From: Oreocharis arfaki
Taxonomy: Eukaryota; Chordata; Aves; Passeriformes; Paramythiidae
DNA: 64,000 bases
Reading direction: 5' to 3'
Assembly (NCBI GenBank): GCA_013398015.1
Contig: VZRR01008032.1
Location: forward strand, 1 to 64,000
The first letter of the stretch is position 1, and each line of letters opens with the position of its first letter. Both the position numbers and the translations under genes were made by a program. A model generated the notes under the pieces. It worked only from the letters and a program-made list of their open reading frames with translations, searched no databases and was not told the DNA's origin. Below, in pieces: positions 11,701 through 26,700 of this stretch.

Positions 11701-14700
11701 TTCTTGCAAAATATTGGAGTTGGCATGGCTTCTATGAAATTAAACAGCATCCTGGCTGTATCAGAGTCCCATGTAGGATGTGCCTGATAGCTCATCAAAA
11801 GAAAGCATGCAGGAGTCTTGTGAATTTTCAGGAAGAAAAAGCTCACTGTTACCTTCTATCCTGCTCTTAAGTGTTACCCAGTTTTGATAGAGCTACTGAA
11901 TTTCATCCTGTAGATTTTATCAAATCAACAATTGACAAATTTTTGGTAATTAAAAAAAGTAAACCCCATGAAACACTTCAGCTGGACAGATGCAAAGTGC
12001 TACATTAATATGATATTAACTCTTTATGGAGCACTACCTAATTTTTAATTTCTATGTGTAGGTCCACTTGGATAAGTTGAAGTAATTTGCTGTTATAACA
12101 GGCATGTTAGAAGCTGACAAAGGCTCAAATGTTGGTTGTTTTGTGGTGGTGGGGTAACTTTTGTGTGAGTTGGGAGTAAAAAACCCCAGGGCTGGATTGA
12201 TAAGCCTTTTTCACTTTGTCTAGACTCTGTTTACAGATCCGTCCCAAGTGGCTTACGTCCAACAGGATGCCACCACTCAGCAGGTAAGGAAGAGATATTA
12301 TTCATCTTGGGCCAAAAACTGTGAGGGAACAGTTAGGGAAGGTAAAAGGACATTGTTGTGGTGCAAGAGGGTAATGAGCTGTCTCTGAAGTTGTCCAGTG
12401 ACAATCTTAGTCTTGTGCTGTCATCCTGATCAAGACCAAAAAGCCACTATTACCACGACCAGCTTGTGCATGGATGACAATAAAAGTTAAGAATGATTTT
12501 GGGTTTGTTGTCTTTAATTTATATTCAACAAGAATTCTAATTTACTGCCCCAGATAGCATGAAAAATCTTTCAACAGTGTCCCTGCAGCATACGTGGCTG
12601 ATGTCATCTGAATGTGCCATTTTGGAAGGGCTGGTTTTGCAGTTGTCCCTATACAGGTTCTGATCCAAATGCCTCTAAGTCCACAAAGGCTCTCAAGGGA
12701 TAGAAAAACTGGGTTAAATTCTAGGTTTACTAGAAACCTCACAGGAAATTAAGTGCAAAACCTGAAAAAGTTCAGTGACTGGCTCCCTTATCAGGTGTGC
12801 TGGGCTTGCCAGTGTGAGGTGGGCTGGGGAGAGAATAAAACTGCAGCCTGTGTTTATAAAGTTATGATGATTTTTCATTATTCTTTTTACATCCATCATG
12901 GATAGGGAGGTTTTGTTGTTAACTCTTACTGGTATCTTTGGAGACTGCACTGTGGTAATCAGCTGTAGAAAGGTGCTTTCATATCTCCGTAGTTGGAATT
13001 CTCTGTTTGACACAGACGTAAAATCGTTACTGCTTGGTGGGTCTTTAATGACATGTGTGAATGGATGTGTTAGATCCGAATCGTCACCAAAGCCATCATT
13101 AAAATGTGTGGGTTTTGACAGTCTTGGGGCAAAGTGAGGGATTGAATGTGTGCTGAAAACAAATTTTCTTGCTAAAAGACCTTCTAAATGGTTGAGGCAC
13201 AGATGGGAAGCAATGACTGACAAAATAAAGGCATTACCTGTCTTCTCATTCTCTGGAGTGTTGTTCTGGAATTTTTTGCTCCATCAATTTCCCTGCATTA
13301 AGAAGCCAAAAATTCCTATTTAATTTTCTTTAAGCTCATTTAACAAATATATGATTAATTAAAAATAGAGATTACTTGTGTGCAGTGCAGATGGCAGTGA
13401 CAACAGAGATGATCTGCCTTTATTATCCCAGAAGCACTTGTCTGTGTGTCCTCAGCCTGTCCTCCATTCCAACACTGTCTGACAACAGTCCGGACACATA
13501 TATTATTTTTTTGGTGAATGGTTAATCCCTCATTATAGCAACTCCTGCCTTTGCAGCTGTATTTACATCAGCATTTCATGTGGGACATCCCTGACCTGAC
13601 AACTAATGATAAAATAATAATTAAAGCTCCTCTTGTCTTTCAGAAGAAACTTTATTGTAGAAAGAAAGTGAGAGGTTTGTAAAAATAATGCCCATTATCC
13701 GTGCAGTAGAAGTGCAAGGTTATGTTTGGTGTGATTAGTAGTAGGCAATGCTAATAGTGGATGCAAATAGATCCAAGCCTGTGTGACCCTCTCCTTGCTG
13801 GCACGCTGGAGGAATAATGATGCCTCTTCTGTTGCCACTTTGCATCAGAAATGTCCCTTTCTGAAATGTCAACCACCAGACTGTCATGGTGCTTTCCTCC
13901 TCACCGTCACACCATTCCCTAAAGTCTTTTTCCTGTTGTTTTTCAGGAGTTTCATAAATTATTCTTAATACCTCTTTAAACAAAGCTACTAATTTAGAGT
14001 TCTAAGACTGAGTGCTTACGTTATGGATTTTGTTGTCTGCTCCCTCACTACTGGCCCAATTCACAGTTCTCTGTTTTATCTGATATTTATTAAGCACTCT
14101 GGAGAGAGGCAAGAGCTTGGATTTTAGCATAAAAGCTGCTTAATAATCAGAGGCACAAAGTAGAAGACACATGATGTCAACTGTAGAGAAGGATGAAAAA
14201 TCATGTGGAATAATGGTGCAAATTCCTGTATAGATAATCAGGAAACAAAAGGCAGGAAAGGTGATTCCTAGGGTCTTAGCTGTGCTTTGTTTTATTGCTG
14301 AATGGATGAGAACTGTGATAATATGCATCAATTTGGTTGTTACTGCACAAAAAAATGAGTATGTAAACAAAAATGTATAGTGTGACCAAATGTAAAGAAA
14401 AACAATTGTTGGGATCCTTTTGTTTGAGAGCTTGATCTTCTAATGAGGTCAGTACACCATCTTGTTTTTTTGATGGATCCTGGATCATAGAATCACAGAA
14501 TGGTTTGAATTGGAAGGGACCTTAAAGCTCATCTAGTTCCAGCCTCTCAACCATGGGCAGGGTTTGCTTGAGAAAAAGAAAGATAGTCATAAAAAGAGGA
14601 AATGTTTTTTACTCCTTTACCTTTTGCCTTGAAAACGAAAGTAAATTTGGACATAGAAGAAAAGAGACCCAAATCACTGGTTTTACCAAGAGCTAAAGAG

Positions 14701-17700
14701 CTCCTAACATCTGTTTTTAGTGCAATTTGAACCCAGGCTGGGTAGGATCTTAATTTAAAGCCTTAATTTAAAAATGTATAATAAGTAATTCAGAATTTGC
14801 AAAGTCTATAGATTGGAAGCCTTACCCTTTGTCCCAGGAGCTGCAGGTTCTGTCCAAGTGCATCATCCCCACTTGAACCCCCAAAATCTTGGGAATGCCA
14901 CAGTTTTTTTGAGTGAGTTCAGGGCTCAAGGGAGCTGTGCATGCCGGGCCCTGCCCGTGTGTTAACTGACTGATGGAAATGCTGCAGTGCTAAAATGAGT
15001 GCCTGTGATTTTAGGTAACGGTGCTCTTGCCTGCTGCTGCTCAGAGCATGAATCCCACCAACCTGTCCGTGCTCGGCAGCGTTGCCGACCCCCCCCAGCC
15101 AGTGGCTCTGGAGCAGGGGCCACAAGCAGATAGAGTAAGTTGCCAGGCACCCTTTCCTTTTTCCATGTACAAGTGCACTGATTCCATTGCTCCATCGTCT
15201 CCGGGGGTGAACCATGGCTGAGTAATCTGGGAGGAGATGTGAGAAAGCTGTAGTGCAGATTTGTACTGTCTTCCATAGTCTCATCATGGAATGTATGGGG
15301 GTTTAGGAGAGATCATGTGTTTAATATACAGAGAAACTTGTTTTACAGATGATTCTGTCTTGAGCAGCCACCTTAAAATTCTCTCAGTGCTGAAAAGTGA
15401 AGTTAACAGAAGGTGTAGTGCTGACTGTCACAGCAACATGCATTGGGTTTCCTCGCCAGTGTTTTCAGGCAGCTCTGCTGGGTGTAGTACTTCTTGTTCT
15501 CTACCTGAGAAACCTGTGAGGGTGATGGAATATCTTCAATTGTTGCGGGTTTTTTTAAGGAAGGAAAGGGCTAACCTTGAAAATTAGTGGAAGAATGCAA
15601 TGCCCTCAACTGTCCTACATGCCCCATAGTTTATATCTAGTCTCCACGTTACCTCACCCCTTATTGACCTCTGCCTTTGTACTCTGGGGATTGGTTTTGT
15701 TGGATTTTAAAGAGAAGATCATGTGCCAAAGTGCAGGATTCTCTCACTTGTACAAAAGAAATTAAAATACAGCTTTAGGCTCTAGGCAATATCCACAGAG
15801 CCTGGACTTTGTTTCAAACTTTCTGCAAGGGTCCAGAACGTCCTCTGATTTCAGTTTCTTCTGAGAACTGAGTCCTTGGCAGGGTGGAGCCAGGGAGTAA
15901 CACAGGTGTCCTGAGTGAGGCCGTCAGCAGCAGCAAGCGATGCAAAACATCCCTTGGCAGTCATTTATCACCTTCCCGTGTCCTCCGCTCCATTACCAGA
16001 GGCAGCAGGAAGGGTAGACTAGCAAGGACCTTCCTTGCTCGTCCTTGTAGTTTTCTTCATGAATCAGCTTGAATTGTTTGTGAATTCTCTCCTCAGGCAT
16101 CATTACCGGTGCATAACCAGGTGTTACCTCCTATGGAGGCTGTGGATGGTTCTGACCCTTTAGCACCTCTGCAGAATCAAATGGAAAGGATAGAAACAAA
16201 AGAGGAAGATGATGAGGATGAAGATGAGGATGAAGATGGGGAAGACACTGACATGGATGAATGGGATCCAGATCCACCTCGACCCTTTGATCCCAATGAT
16301 TTGTGTAAGCATGCGCAGTAATATGTAGTGTATTACCTGCCCTCCCCTTTTTTCTTCCCTCTCCATCAGCCCTTTAGTAAAGAGAAGCAAAAACAGATTT
16401 TAGCAGTAATGAGTAAATGCGAGTCTTTATTCCCAAAAATGTGAATTCAAATTGGGCTGCTTTACTGAAAAGACAAAATTCTGTATTTAGTGAAGTCTCT
16501 GAGCTGCTTTGTTCTTATTTTGCTGGACACTGCCCTGTCTAGTATTTTAAAATGTAGACAGACTATTGGCATAAGTGTTCCCACAGCTGAGCTAAAGATG
16601 TTTAGAGAGAGATAAGCCTGTCTTTGAGCTGGTGTGTGAATGTCTGCCTGAAAGTCACGTCCTCTCTGCCTTTGTGTTGCAGGGTGTGAAGAGTGTAATA
16701 ACGCACATCCCTCAGTGTGTCCAAAACACGGACCTTTGCATCCCATCCCAAACCGGCCTGTGCTGACCAGGGCGAGGGCCAGCCTTCCCCTGGTGCTCTA
16801 TATAGACAGGTTTTTGGGAGGTGTGTTCTCCAAAAGGCGTATCCCAAAGCGAACACAGTTTGGGCCTGTGGAAGGACCCCTGGTCAGACAGACTGAGCTC
16901 AAAGACTGCTATATCCATTTGAAGGTAAGGGTGAGAAAGGGGGGGGACCAGTTTGTGCCTAAACTTTGATTTTCATGAATTTGTCACTCTACCTTGATCA
17001 GTTCACTAGAGATGTTTTGTTACCGCCATCTCTGAATATAACTAAGAAATACCCAGCTTGCTTTGGTTTCAAATCTGCTGTGTTATTCAGGGAGACACAC
17101 TATTCCTGGTGAATGTTCTGACCTTATGGTGTCAGGATATATAGGGTGCATAACGTGTAAGACTGTGAATCATTCTCACATGAGCTGAAACTGCATCTGA
17201 ACATAAAAAGAGCAGCCCCCTCTGAGGATGTTCTGCAGTCGTTCTTTTGTGTCATGTTGTAAGCTCAGTTCAAAATATTTTTCTTACCTTTCTGTTCATA
17301 AGATGTAGGGAAGAGGAGATATTTTTATTCCCTTCCTCTTGCCAAGTAATTGACATAGGGATAAAATGGATTTGAGTGACTTTTATCCATTTATTTACTG
17401 TTTTCACTATAAAAAATTGGTCCTTTATTTGTTGGAGTTTAGATCCACAGTCTTAGGAGGGTTCTGATGGTCAGTGTCTGACAAGCAAGTTGTGGCCATA
17501 GGCAGATTCAGCAACCCAAGAGAACTTCAGCTAAAGAACTGCTGATTTCTACTTGAGGCAACGTCATGACTCAAGAAAAAAAAGGAAAAGTGGGTCTGTC
17601 AGTTAGAAACTTCTGACTGATGTTTCTGTAGCCTACTAAAGCTACAGCTAGTTGTGTGTCATTTGTTATAGCCACATGTAAATCCTGTGCCTGACCCCTT

Positions 17701-20700
17701 TAATGGATGATTTTTGTCCCTGAAAGCCTTGGAAGGATCCATTGTGCCTCCTTAGTTAAATCTTTGCCCATTGCTAAATATTTTTCTGCCTGTTTTTGGA
17801 TCCATGTTAGTAAAGAGGGAATGTAATGGATTGGATTTTGCTGCAGGTTTCTCTTGATAAGGGTGACAGAAAAGACAGAGACTTGCAAGAGGACCTGTGG
17901 TTTGAACTTTCCAGCGAGGCTCTGTGTAACTGGATGATGTTTGTGCGTCCAGCTCAAAACCACCTGGAGCAGAACCTGGTGGCCTATCAGTACGGCCACC
18001 ACATTTATTATACCACCATTAAAAACGTGGAACCCAAGCAGGAACTCAAGGTATGGCATTGCTTGTGTGTCAGGACTCTTTTTTTCTACTGATTAAATAG
18101 TACCTTAAAAGTTGCTGCCTAGTAAGTGCCAGAAACTACTGCTATGAATAGTTTTAGGGCTTTTTTTCTCTCATGGTCTGAATTGAATGTCACTGAAGTC
18201 AGTAAATAATTAGTCACCAACACAGGTATTTTAATGAGCTTTGGCTCATGAAGAAGTTTAAAATAAAACTATGTAAATTTTCTGTCTCTCCCTGTCATGC
18301 TTTACACAGTGTATGTTTTGCTGATACAACCTAATTTTTATTGCAGCATTCTTATTTTTTTAATTCTGAATGCCCTTTCCAGTTAGCCCTGTGTGTTCCT
18401 GACTTGTTTTCTGGTGCCTTAAGTGAATATGATCTCTCTCTTTGCCTGGCTTTCCTGGAGCTCTTGAAACTTTGCATGTGAAAAATGATAAAGGATATTG
18501 TGACTTCCCCGTGGTTTGCTTTTTGTTCCCTCTAAAAATTTATTGATTATGTTGAGCTCAAAGCAGCATGGCTGGCTGCGATGGCCTTAATTTTCAACGT
18601 TTTTTGGGGCATGGGGGGTGACAAAAAATTTTTGATATGGGGAAATTTTGTTGTTCTTCAAATCTCTTCTTGCATGTAGATTTCAACAATTGATTTGGAA
18701 AAGCAATTGTTCAGTAAGCACACTTACTAAATCAGGGCAAAAGCCTACTTAAACCCTTTAAGAGTAGGACTATCTGAAAGTAATCCTTAATTTTTTTAAG
18801 CTGAATTACTAGAAATCTTACGAATCCATTTTAAGTGTATTCAAACATCATTTTCTCAACAGTTTTTAAAACAATTTGAAATCAGACTTTATATTTGTAC
18901 AGACCTCCCTGTAGGAGTGTCATTTTTCTTACTTTATGTGTTAGTAGTGTCTCTTGGGGTAAAATGGTTTGCTGACTGAAAGGCTTGGTAACATAATTTC
19001 CTCCCCATATGGATGTAGGGCATTCACACAAATTTTGTCCAGAGATTGAACTAGGAGGATCAGGGAGTTGAAGCTGGAAAGTTCTGATTTGCCTGCCAGG
19101 TGTGTAGTCCAGGAGCTCCAGGCTTTTGTCTTTATCCAGGTGGTGAGATGCCTGCAGAGTAACACACCTGCTGGAGAGTCCTTGAAATCCTACTCACCAC
19201 TGCCTGTGGCCCACTGCAAGTTCAAACTTGTTTGAATTTTTCATGCAGAAAATCTGTTGATGCTTTCTTTGAGAAATCTCTTCTAAAATCCACTCTTTTT
19301 CATCAGACAGATGAAATGATGGAGGAATTCTCAGCTAAATGCGAGCATCTGCTTTTAGGCTTTAATAAACTTTGTCTTCCTGCCTCTTGTGGTTATCTTT
19401 GCTGAAGGCTTGAATTCCTTGTATGATAAAAGTGGGTCCATCATGCTGGTGCCTGGCAGATCTTTGTTTTGGGAAGCAAGACCATATTGCTCCAATCCTT
19501 CAGAAGCTCAGAAACATTTTAAATGAGTCTATGTGGATGATGCTGCCTATTGTCTGTGTAAAGGAGAGCAGGAAAGAAATGGGAAATCCCCCGAGTTAAT
19601 AACATTTCCATTCCTCTTGGTACAAGTATCAGTACTCTGCTGGCATCCTTCCTTGACAGTCATGCAGTTGGGTTTGAATAGATTAATCTGATTTCCTTTA
19701 GAGCTACTGGTAGCCATGTGCAAGATTAACATTCATGTTAGGAAGCTAGACCTTAAAATTAAATGGATACGCTTCCTGAGCAAAGCTCTTTCATGCCTCT
19801 GTGGGGGCACATTGATCTTACCAGACTTCATTATTGAGGATGAAAGGAGCAGTAAGTGTTAGTGGTTGAGGCAAGTGAGGTAAGTTTATTGCTTAAAACT
19901 CATTTTCAAATAAATTTCCTTTAGTTTTGGCTCCACCTAAGTGTCGGGTTACCTTGTGCTCCTGCTGCAGGTATGGTACGCTGCCTCCTACGCCGAGTTT
20001 GTGAACCAGAAAATCCATGACATAACTGAGGAGGAAAGGAAGGGTAACTTGGGATCTTCTGCTTTCAGTGTGGTGGTGGTTGCAGATTGCACCCCTTACT
20101 TTCAAGTATATGGCCTGTATAGTGCTCCCAAATTTGTGCTAAGTTGGGAAAAGTTAAACCAGATCTAGATTGTGTTATTGGGGCTTATTTCCGTTTTCTT
20201 CTCATGAGAATGTTACATTAATTTAACCCTTTGCCTCGCTTTCTGGGAAGCATTATATTGCTGCTGGAAGAGGTATGTTTCTGTACTCAGTGTCTCCTGT
20301 GTGTCGTAAACTGAGCTTTGCATTTAGAAATTTCCCTTGACCTCCCTTAACTTATGCCAGAGGCACAATCTTGTAGGTGCTTTTCCATACAAGGGTGAAT
20401 TTCAGAATCCCCCTGAATTTCTAAGTGTTGATAGTCCATGGAAATTGTCCCCAGTGATCTTTCTGTGCCTCTGATGAGCTATGGTCATGGCACAGTGCAG
20501 AGGGGATAAAAGTAAAGACCAGTGGAGCAGGACTTGGGTATTCTGCAGCCTGTCTAACCTTCAGGAGAGAAATATGGCCCACAGAGGACAGAGAGGCTGG
20601 GGGCAAAAAAATGAGGTGTCTAATTGGTGGTGACTGAAGTGATATTACTGACATTTCCAATAGTGCTCAGGGAGCAGGAAAAGAACTGGCCGTGTTACGA

Positions 20701-23700
20701 GTGCAATCGGCGTTTCACGAGCTCGGAGCAGCTCCAGCAGCACCTCAACTCCCATGACGAGAAGCTGGACTTCTTCAGCAGGTACTGACAGCCTTAGCTT
20801 TGCTTCTGGATCACTGTGGTGCTTCCCCAAACATGCAGAAAGGAGGGGCTTTGTCCTACAACACTTAGTGACCAGCTGAGGGGAGATCAGCTCAGCACCA
20901 GAAGGAGAAATCATGGCAGCAGGAGGCTGACTGGTATAAGAGGCTCTGTGAAAGAAGTAGCTTGAGAGAAATAAATACACTGTTGAAACTGGTGAGGGTT
21001 TTTTGTTTTGCTTTTTTTTTTGCCAATGACTTAAAAAAACTTGTAATGTTTCAGTATTGCAGTATTGAAATACTGATGTTTCTCAGAGATACGGAAGTAC
21101 AGAGCTTGGAAAACAAGGCTTCTAGTGCCTCATCGACCTGCCAAGATAGTTTATCCTGTCCTATTAAAAACTGAATCTACAAACACCTATCACAGCACAG
21201 AAGACATTGGTGCCTTCTTTCTCCTGAAGTGTAGCAAGTGACTCTGTTTTGTTTTGCTTTTTTTGACACAGAATTGCTCCCTTCTGTTTAGTGCCTGACA
21301 TCAACGGCTGAGCATTTTTTGGGGAGGAATGTTATGGCTTCAGGTTTTAAATGGGTTTCCTTGTGCACTTGTTCCGTCATGCTGAAAATGCTTCCAGCAC
21401 ACCATAAACTGGGGTGTTTGAAGTGGGAGACTTGCCATGGCAGAGGGCTGGATGGAAGCCAGTAGTCCTCTTGGTCCCATGATTACTGATAGAAATTTTA
21501 ATGTGTTCTGGATTTTGGTTTCTCTTAAAGCACAAAATAAATAGATACCAGCCAGAAACCCACTGTTTTTGCTGCCAGAATTTCTTCAATTTTTATTATT
21601 TACTGCAGGCCATTGTTGCTGAGTTGAATGGGTGAGTAGTGATGCTGAGAAAGAAGGCATAAAATCAGTGGAGAATCCAAATCCACCTTTTTTTGTATCT
21701 AACCTGGAGCACTCTGTATTCTGCAGAGCCAGAGGCCGAGGTCGTGGGCGAGGAAAGAGGAGGTTTGGACCAGGCAGACGCCCTGGGCGCCCTCCCAAAT
21801 TCATGCGCGTGGAAGTAACCAGTGAAAATGGTGAAAAGTGTGAAGAAGGGACACAGGTATATTTTTGGAGATGGAGGAAAAAAAGTAGCACATGGAATGT
21901 AAACTCTTGACTAAAAGAGTTTAGGGCATCAGTGCAAACTGAGAGTGTGCTTTGGACTTACACATGAGTAATTCTTGCTTTCTAGCTGGAATTCTCTGCC
22001 AGGAACACATACTACTTCCCTTCTATAAAACCTGGAAAACCATTTGGATTTCTGCAGCAAGTTTCACTCCAAAGCACTTAGCAGTGAGGTGGGTTATTGT
22101 GGCAGTTTAGCAGCATCACAGAAGTAATTTAGACAGTAAAACTGTAATGGGAATTTAGGTTCCTATTTGTCCTTTCTGGAATGTGAGGTCAGCCTGCTCT
22201 TACAACTGTTGCTGGTGGAATTAAATCAGTTTGAGATATGATTCTCTATGATCAGAAGTGCCTTCTGTAGGCAGGCTTATTGCAAAATGTTCTTTTGCTT
22301 GTGGCTGTTGGTTATATTCTGTAGGGATGTAATTTGACACGTTTGAGTAAAAAGCTAAATTCTCTGATGCTGGCCATGCTTAGGTTACCACTAAGTCCTT
22401 TTATGAGCAGTGACAGAAGGGATCAGTGCTCTGTTTTATGACTTAGCTGAAAGCTGATATCTGAAGTGGTAATTTTCCTCTGGCACCTCACTGGGTCATG
22501 GCTCCTTGCTGACTCAGAGGGAGGAATGTATACTCTGCCTGTGAATTCCTGCTGCAGTGTCCTAAATGATGCTGCATTAGGTGCAGGCAGTTGTGAGCTC
22601 ACCCTCTCTGCAGGCTGATGTGACACATGGCAGCCTCATTTAGACAAATAAACCTAATGTTGGTCCCAAACCCTTCACTCTGGGGAGATGGCACTTGCTG
22701 CACGCAGTCCGGTGTGTGAGTGGCCTCTGGACTGGAGGTGGCTTGTGTCCTGCCAGCTTGGAGCATAGCCCAGGGCTGGCTCACATGTGTGTGCTGTGGG
22801 GCAGGGTAAAGTCCCAAGCCGTTGGAGGTCTGCTCGTCTCGCTAAAGCTGGGCACGAGTTCTGCCTGGGAACTGGAGAGTCAGGATGCTGAGAGCACAGC
22901 AGAGTATCAGTAAGGTGGAAACTTGCCACCCAGATCTGGGCTGGACACTGGGCTGGTGTATTTTTTATTAAGGGTCTCTCTCTGGTAAGCACTCATGGTC
23001 TGTAAGGGCCTCATTCCTTGGTTTTCTTCTCCCACACCCACTTTTGTGCTTTGACAGCACCAGCCTTCAGCTGACATAATTCAGGATTAATTCTGGTGCT
23101 CTGTTTCCTAGCTTGAGCTTTTAAATTTCTTCAGTTGCATTATATGGTGTCAAATAAGGATCTATGTGTGGTTTTTCCATGTAATACAAGATGATTCCAT
23201 CCCAGAGGAATTATTGGAACTTACAGGGAAAGAATGTAGATTTTTGGCATGTGCTTCCTGCTCAGAACACCCTCCCTTTTATGCTAATGCAAAAGGGGAG
23301 GAAAAACAGCTTGATACATGGAAGTGATGTGTGCAGAGCTGGAAACTGGATAAAAACACTGCATAGTGCCCAGTGCAATCACCTTGTCACTCTCCAATTC
23401 AGCACTTCAGATTGTTTGTTAGAAAGAAGACACTGCAAAATGATACACAATAATGTTTCAAAGAGACAACAGTTTCCACGAGACAGAAATACTCTCCTTT
23501 CCCGGGTCTGTACTAGTCACTTTTGTTAAAGCAGAAGTAGTCTTGAGTGCAGAAGAGCCTTCTTGGCTATTAACAGCCAGATAATGCTGATTGTCTGTGG
23601 CTGGTCAGACAAAGGGATGACCCATGGAGAGTCACCCACCTGCAGCACTACTTCCCTGATGCTCTGGGTGATGCTGCTTTAAGTGAAGGTGATGCACTGA

Positions 23701-26700
23701 AAACAGCAGTGGACACAGTAGGAGAACTGTAGGAGTTAGTGTAGACGCTACACAACACTGTTTTGTTTATATCTTGTGATTAAATGTGTAAAAATCTTGT
23801 TGTCTGCTGAGTATTATCAAAGTGTTTTTCAGTGGGTGGGGGGAATAATCACTGGTTGTATGATTTGCGATTTCAGGACTTGCTGCATTTTTCCAGCAAG
23901 GGCCAGTTTGATGAGGCTGGACAAGCCCCACTGAACGGGCTGGAGCAGCAAGAACAGACTCCAGTGCCACCAGAGCCACAGGCAGCACTGGAGCAGCAGG
24001 AAAACCACGCGCTCCATGTGCAGCCACAGCACGAGGGGAGCACGGTGCCCACGCAGAGCACCATGACAGCAGATGACATGAGGCGAGCAAAGCGCATCAG
24101 GGTAAGCACAGAGGATGGGGGATCACATCCACTGTAACCCAGGGAATGCCAGACCTGCCTGTCAGGGCCAGCTGGTCCTCTTTTCACTGTTGTATCCGTT
24201 TCCAAATCCCAAATAAAGCATCTCATTCCTAGCAGTTTTCTTTGCACTGAGAGGAAGACAAATCTCGCATAAAGGACCAGTATCTCATAGGTGCTAGTGA
24301 GAAGTGGCCAGGAGTTGGAGCTGATTGAAGTTCATCACAGTAATTCTTGCACGGAAACACAGTCCATCCAAGCTGGCAAGCAGGGGTGCTTCAAACAGCC
24401 GGCAGAATTGTGGTGCTGTGGCACAGACTAACGACTTGCTCACAGCACCATCTGTGTCTCTCAGAACTCTCTTGCAAATGGTTGCCAAAGAGGAACTACA
24501 ACCTCAGTTTAGACCCATTTAGATGATGATGATCTTTAGTGATAAAATCCTTTTTTGGGGTAGAAAACCCTGCCTTTGAGAGCAAAACCTGTGCTAAGAG
24601 CTTTGTGTACTGACAGCAAACACTTGGAGCCAGAGCTCTGTGTCAACTGGGTGAGCTGTTTTTTCTCTACCATGTGTGGGAGGGAAATGATTCAAGCAAA
24701 TAATCCTTGAAGCTTTGTAACTGGGAGATCAGTTTATTTAGCTTAAAATCTTTTCCTTTTTCTTCCGTGTGTTAATTTTGGATTAAGGAAGGAAATAGTT
24801 GCAATGGGGGTCAGGGGTTCATTTTTAGGGGATGAGGAAGGATTAGAAACGAGTTGAGTAACTGTTCTGTATAGGAAGATGCTGAGCCAAATTTTGCTTG
24901 CAGTTTGTCTTGCAGCATCTTGCATATGCAAGACCAGTGGTGGTGTTACTCCAAAAATGCAGTGGCATGTCTTGAAGGAAGAGTTTGGCTTGGGCACATT
25001 AAGACTGCACAGTTTTTAACCATACAAAATGCTTGCAGTCTTTGAATGACAAGTTTCTACCAGTGATTTCATTTTCATATGTTGAAAAGCTTTACTGACT
25101 GCATTGAAGGGTGTATAATAGAGTACCGAGAGAGATGCTGAAGTTTTGACAGAGCATGGGGATGTACTGCTTACAGTGTGCTACAGCTTCCTCAGTAAGA
25201 AGAGAAAGTGCTGGCCATTTCCCTGAACTTCTGAACCCAGGATGTGAACTCTGAAATAATGAATGTAGGAAGAAAGGGACAGAAATTCTGAACTTACTTC
25301 TTTGTCTTGTGACTTAGCTTTTGTTCTCTATAAATTCATCACAGATGGATGACAGGTCAGAGGAGTGCAGTGGTGGTTTAGTGACATGTTTGTATCTCAA
25401 GTCTTCCTAACTTTCCCAGTATCTGGCAGCTCGTGTTCAGCAGAGTCCTGGAGATGTTTCAAGCCAGGAGCACTGGCAGATTGGCAGATGGATGGTTGCA
25501 CAGACATTTCCATATTGCATCAGACTGTGAGCAATGAGCACTTGAGATAAGACTAAACCAGCAAGCATCATTTTTTAAGCAGTGAAAAATCACCCTCTGA
25601 ACACTCACTCAACTCAGCTATTCACAGCACCTGCCAACAATAACATGCACTTCATAATAAAAGCAAGCAAACATTCGGTTTTTAGAAATGTAGTACATTA
25701 CTCACTTCCAAAGAACAGGTAGAAAGTCCTGACTCCTGGTTATGATTATGAAATCTGTGTAGCTCTAATTCTTCCTTATTAGTTAGATAGGATTTAGTTT
25801 TCAAAACCAGTTGTTCTTTGTGAATTGCTTCAGCTTTTTTAAGGCTTAAGACAGTGGTGCTCTAAGACTATTTTCATGCTAGCTAGAAGCACTGATCTGT
25901 CCTGCCCCCGGGTTCAAGTCCTGATAGTTCATTTTCAGCCTCTGCTTTAAGAGCCTGTGGGGTTTCCTTGGAGATCAGACCTTAACTATGGCAGTTGTGT
26001 CCCTAGTATTGAAAAGAGATACACCCACCTTTCAAGAACTCTTGTAGAAAATTAGAGGAACATTGTGGTTCACAGCCAAAATGAATATTTGTTTTTAGTT
26101 CAGTTCTGGGCAGTATGTAGGGTGTCTATGTGCTAGTGCCAGAAACAGGAGGGATAGGAATATGATTTGGAAAGCACAGTCACTTCCTTCGTGGTGAAAG
26201 AAATGCAACTGGTTGTGTAACAAGGAGCGCAGCCAGTAAAATAAGGTTAGAAAAAGTCCCTTCTCCTTAACTTTTTCACTCTCCTAATCCCTACCCTGTT
26301 GTCATCCTGCCCTAATTATTCCCTTCTGCTGAAAGCATTCCGTTCTCGCCATGGTTCTGCAGTGCACATTGCATCCTTGTTAATCAGCCCTGGGAAAACA
26401 GGAAAGGTCACAAAACACCTTCAAGATTATCTGTGGTTTTTATCTTTGCCCTTTAACTCTCCTTGGGCAGTTACTAACTACAGAGTAAACCTTGAAGATC
26501 TGTTTAGTGTTTCCTGAGGCAAAAACCTCAAAGCAGTAAACTCTAGTTGGAAGAGCCCTTGTAGTGACCTGCAGAAGTCAAGGCTTCTGTTTTCAAGTCC
26601 ATTGCATAACATAAGTATTTTTCTCTCTCTCAATGCTGCCTGCTCAGCTGGAGCTGCAGGTAGGTTTGGGTTTTTGTTTTATTGGGTTTTTGCTGTATCT

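Noticed and set aside
12714..13223. 169-codon minus-strand ORF in PRDM10 intron 3
   Set aside because: No family resemblance and low-information composition; treated as a chance ORF.
25911..25921. GGTTCAAGTCC, a perfect match to the tRNA B-box pattern
   Set aside because: No A box or cloverleaf arms could be fitted around it, so it is not a tRNA gene and probably a chance match.
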